NCBI GenBank assembly: GCA_009380025.1
Contig: WHSP01000032.1
Location: 1-32,850, forward strand
DNA from: Gemmatimonas sp.
GTDB lineage: Bacteria > Gemmatimonadota > Gemmatimonadetes > Longimicrobiales > Longimicrobiaceae
Reading direction: 5' to 3'
DNA length: 32,850 bases
Shown here in pieces: positions 31,094 through 32,850 of this stretch. Numbering within the stretch: the stretch's first letter is position 1; the number at the start of each line of letters is the position of its first letter. The notes beneath the pieces are model-generated. The model was not told the origin of the DNA, made no database searches, and worked only from the letters and a program-made list of their open reading frames with translations. Made by a program: the position numbers and the translations under genes.

Positions 31094-32224
31094 ATGTCCG
31101 AATCACTTACGCGGCGGTTGTCCTTCCTGGAGCGCTACCTCACTCTCTGGATCTTCGGAGGGATGGCCCTGGGAGTGGCCCTCGGCTTCCTCACGCCAGG
31201 AGTGGAAAGGTTCATCAACCGCTTCCAGGTCGGAACGACCAACATCCCGATCGCCATTGGGCTGATCCTGATGATGTACCCGCCCCTGGCGAAGGTGCGC
31301 TACGAGGAACTGGGTGACGTCTTCCGCAACTGGCGCGTGCTGGGGCTGTCGCTGGTGCAGAACTGGGTGATCGGCCCGGTGCTGATGTTCGCGCTCGCCA
31401 TCCTCTTCCTGCGTGACTACCCGGAGTACATGGTCGGCCTGATCATGATCGGCCTGGCCCGCTGCATCGCGATGGTCATCGTGTGGAACGAGCTGGCGAA
31501 GGGCGACAGTGAGTACGCCGCAGGGCTGGTGGCATTCAACTCGGTCTTTCAAGTCCTCTTCTACGGCGTCTACGCCTACGTCTTTATCACCGTGCTGCCC
31601 ACCTGGTTCGGGCTGGAGGGGGCGGTGGTGGACGTGCCGATGGGCCAGATCTTCGAGAGCGTGGCGATCTACCTCGGCATCCCCTTCATGGCCGGGATGC
31701 TGACCCGCTGGGCGCTGCTCCGCGCGAAGGGGCGTGAGTGGTACGAGCAGCGGTTCATCCCCCGCATCAGCCCCATCACCCTGACCGCGCTGCTCTTCAC
31801 CATCGTCGTGATGTTCGCCATCCAGGGCGAGCAGATCGTCGCGCGGCCGCTCGGCGTGGTGCAGATCGCCATCCCGCTGCTGATCTACTTCGTTTTCATG
31901 TTCCTGATCAGCTTCTGGATGGGCCGGAAGGTGGGGGCGGACTACTCCAAGACTGCCACCCTCAGCTTCACCGCCGCCAGCAATAACTTCGAGCTGGCCA
32001 TCGCGGTGGCGATCGCCGTATTCGGGATCGGCCATGGTGCCGCCTTCGCCGCGGTAGTCGGGCCGCTGGTGGAGGTGCCGGTGCTGATCGCGCTGGTGAA
32101 CGTCGCCCTCTGGTTCCAGCGGAGGTACTTCGGCGATGAAGTCGAGGTGGGCGGCCCGGACGGTCCGGGTGACGTGTGCGCCACCGAGATCCATCTACGG
32201 CATCCGACTCCCTCCCGCGGCTAA
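31094..32224 (+). CDS. acr3: Arsenite efflux transporter Acr3
   Basis: The 376-residue protein has about ten membrane helices and the ACR3 signatures: [40 protein letters not shown] with the essential cysteine (C124), and [17 protein letters not shown] with the conserved glutamate E300. These correspond to C129 and E305 known to be needed in characterised Acr3, with the same five-residue offset. Acr3 exports arsenite from the cytosol using the proton gradient. The start ATG 31094 has a weak GAAGAAG ribosome-binding site. The stop at 32224 is nine bases before arsC, so the two are cotranscribed. It is the efflux arm of the cluster. Confidence 0.95.
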   Translation: MSESLTRRLSFLERYLTLWIFGGMALGVALGFLTPGVERFINRFQVGTTNIPIAIGLILMMYPPLAKVRYEELGDVFRNWRVLGLSLVQNWVIGPVLMFALAILFLRDYPEYMVGLIMIGLARCIAMVIVWNELAKGDSEYAAGLVAFNSVFQVLFYGVYAYVFITVLPTWFGLEGAVVDVPMGQIFESVAIYLGIPFMAGMLTRWALLRAKGREWYEQRFIPRISPITLTALLFTIVVMFAIQGEQIVARPLGVVQIAIPLLIYFVFMFLISFWMGRKVGADYSKTATLSFTAASNNFELAIAVAIAVFGIGHGAAFAAVVGPLVEVPVLIALVNVALWFQRRYFGDEVEVGGPDGPGDVCATEIHLRHPTPSRG

Positions 32225-32233
32225 GGTACGATC

Positions 32234-32758
32234 ATGAACGAGTCGAGCCAGCTGCCGCCGCTTCGCGTGCTCTTTCTGTGCACGCACAACTCCGCGAGGA
32301 GTCAGGTCGCCGAGGCGCTGCTCCAGCGAAAGGGGCGCGGCCGCTTCGAGGTGGGCAGCGCCGGTACCGAGCCAGCACCTCGAGTTCACCCTGTTGTGGT
32401 GGAGGTCCTGCGTGAACAGGGCATCGACTGGAGCGGCAAGCGGCCGAAGCCGATCAGCTCGGTTTGGGGAGAACCGTGGGACTTTGTAATCACGGTGTGC
32501 GATCGCGCGAGTGAGAGCTGCCCGGCCTTCCCGCGGCAGCCCACGTTCGCCCACTGGGGGATCGAGGATCCCGCCGAGGCGTCGGGCGACGAACAGCAGC
32601 GCCGACGCGCGTTCCGCGAGGCGTTGACCTACCTGAGCCGACGCATCGATCTCATGCTGGCCCTCCCCTTCGAATCGCTCGCCAGACGCGCGGCCGAAGA
32701 GCGGCTGAATGCAATCGGAGAGGACACTGAGGAGAGACCGAGTCTGAGGCCCGTGTAG
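32234..32758 (+). CDS. arsC: Thioredoxin-dependent arsenate reductase ArsC (LMW-PTP fold)
   Basis: The 174-residue protein reduces arsenate to arsenite, which Acr3 then exports. The anion-binding loop CTHNSARS (C16 to R22) is the CX5R signature of low-molecular-weight phosphatase-like ArsC. Two further cysteines, C89 and C96 (VCDRASESC), are seven residues apart, as are C82 and C89 of the Staphylococcus enzyme. That supports the disulfide-relay, thioredoxin-coupled mechanism. The general acid is in WGIEDPAE (D106). The C-terminus is about 35 residues longer than the shortest family members and is charged. The start ATG 32234 follows the acr3 stop by nine bases, with its ribosome-binding region overlapping that stop. 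Confidence 0.94.
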   Translation: MNESSQLPPLRVLFLCTHNSARSQVAEALLQRKGRGRFEVGSAGTEPAPRVHPVVVEVLREQGIDWSGKRPKPISSVWGEPWDFVITVCDRASESCPAFPRQPTFAHWGIEDPAEASGDEQQRRRAFREALTYLSRRIDLMLALPFESLARRAAEERLNAIGEDTEERPSLRPV

Positions 32759-32850
32759 ACCGGACCCCGAACCGTTGTCGATAGGCACCGGCGGGCGGGG
32801 GTCGTCCAGCGCAGAAGTCGCACCTCAGAATCCATAACCTCGGTGTCGCC
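32759..32850. other. Right-edge non-coding stretch
   Basis: No gene is supported. GACCCC (32763-32768) could pair with a distant GGGGTC around a loop of roughly 30 bases, too weak to call a terminator. Confidence 0.3.

Noticed and set aside
31103-32194. Long minus-strand open frame opposite acr3
   Set aside because: Extremely His/Asp/Glu-rich antisense shadow of a clear transporter gene.
32761-32805. Possible terminator after arsC
   Set aside because: A six-pair stem with a loop of about 30 bases and no T-run is too weak.
1-32850. CRISPR arrays, rRNA genes and full tRNA genes
   Set aside because: No regularly spaced repeats, rRNA-like stretches or complete cloverleafs were seen in the window.

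Overview
The window is a GC-rich bacterial chromosome segment. Three things suggest a Gemmatimonadota-like or neighbouring FCB/Acidobacteriota-type organism: a SusC/SusD pair with a Gemmatimonadota-style TonB receptor, exported DUF1592/DUF1552 proteins, and proline-rich Ig-fold lipoproteins. This assignment is inference from gene content; there is no rRNA or phylogenetic marker in the window.

Layout. (1) 0.1-2.3 kb, minus strand: a MarR regulator with a clear palindromic operator, a pirin, and an in-frame chimera of a short-chain dehydrogenase and a DoxX protein. (2) 2.6-5.3 kb: a small lipoprotein, an IS3 transposase scar, and a Fic AMP-transferase with an AbiEi-like N-terminal domain. (3) 5.3-7.1 kb: a graveyard of fragments (bifunctional nuclease, LysE exporter, ADOP/MacB-type permease) around one small membrane protein. 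(4) 7.1-9.1 kb: a large Ig-repeat lipoprotein. (5) 9.1-12.4 kb: broken coding sequence, then an intact AAA ATPase/DUF4143 gene whose start codon sits in a 51-base inverted repeat, then a frameshifted hicA. (6) 12.4-14.8 kb: a phosphonatase-like HAD hydrolase and an OPA-family organophosphate antiporter. (7) 15.1-26.7 kb, all minus strand: SusC-like receptor, SusD-like lipoprotein, multidomain DUF1592 cytochrome-like protein, Tat-exported DUF1552 protein, exported ankyrin protein and a secreted creatininase-like hydrolase. (8) 26.9-28.8 kb: FmdB zinc ribbon, DUF4168 protein, XRE-cupin regulator. (9) 28.9-29.4 kb: remains of an AbiE type IV toxin-antitoxin locus. (10) 29.4-32.8 kb, plus strand: an arsenic island arsR-arsM-(arsN2 remnant)-acr3-arsC.

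How the genes work together. The SusCD-DUF1592-DUF1552-ankyrin-creatininase run is the most intriguing unit. It couples an outer-membrane uptake pair to an exported, probably haem-binding DUF1592 protein and its usual DUF1552 partner, with translational coupling to an exported ankyrin scaffold. Its substrate is unknown. The arsenic island is coherent: sensing (ArsR), arsenate reduction (thioredoxin-type ArsC), arsenite efflux (Acr3) and methylation (ArsM), with ArsR-type operators before both arsR and arsM. Much of the rest is defence or toxin genes in various states of decay (Fic, DUF4143 ATPase, hicA, abiE) and deletion scars, which marks 2-12 kb and 28.9-29.4 kb as a hypervariable zone.
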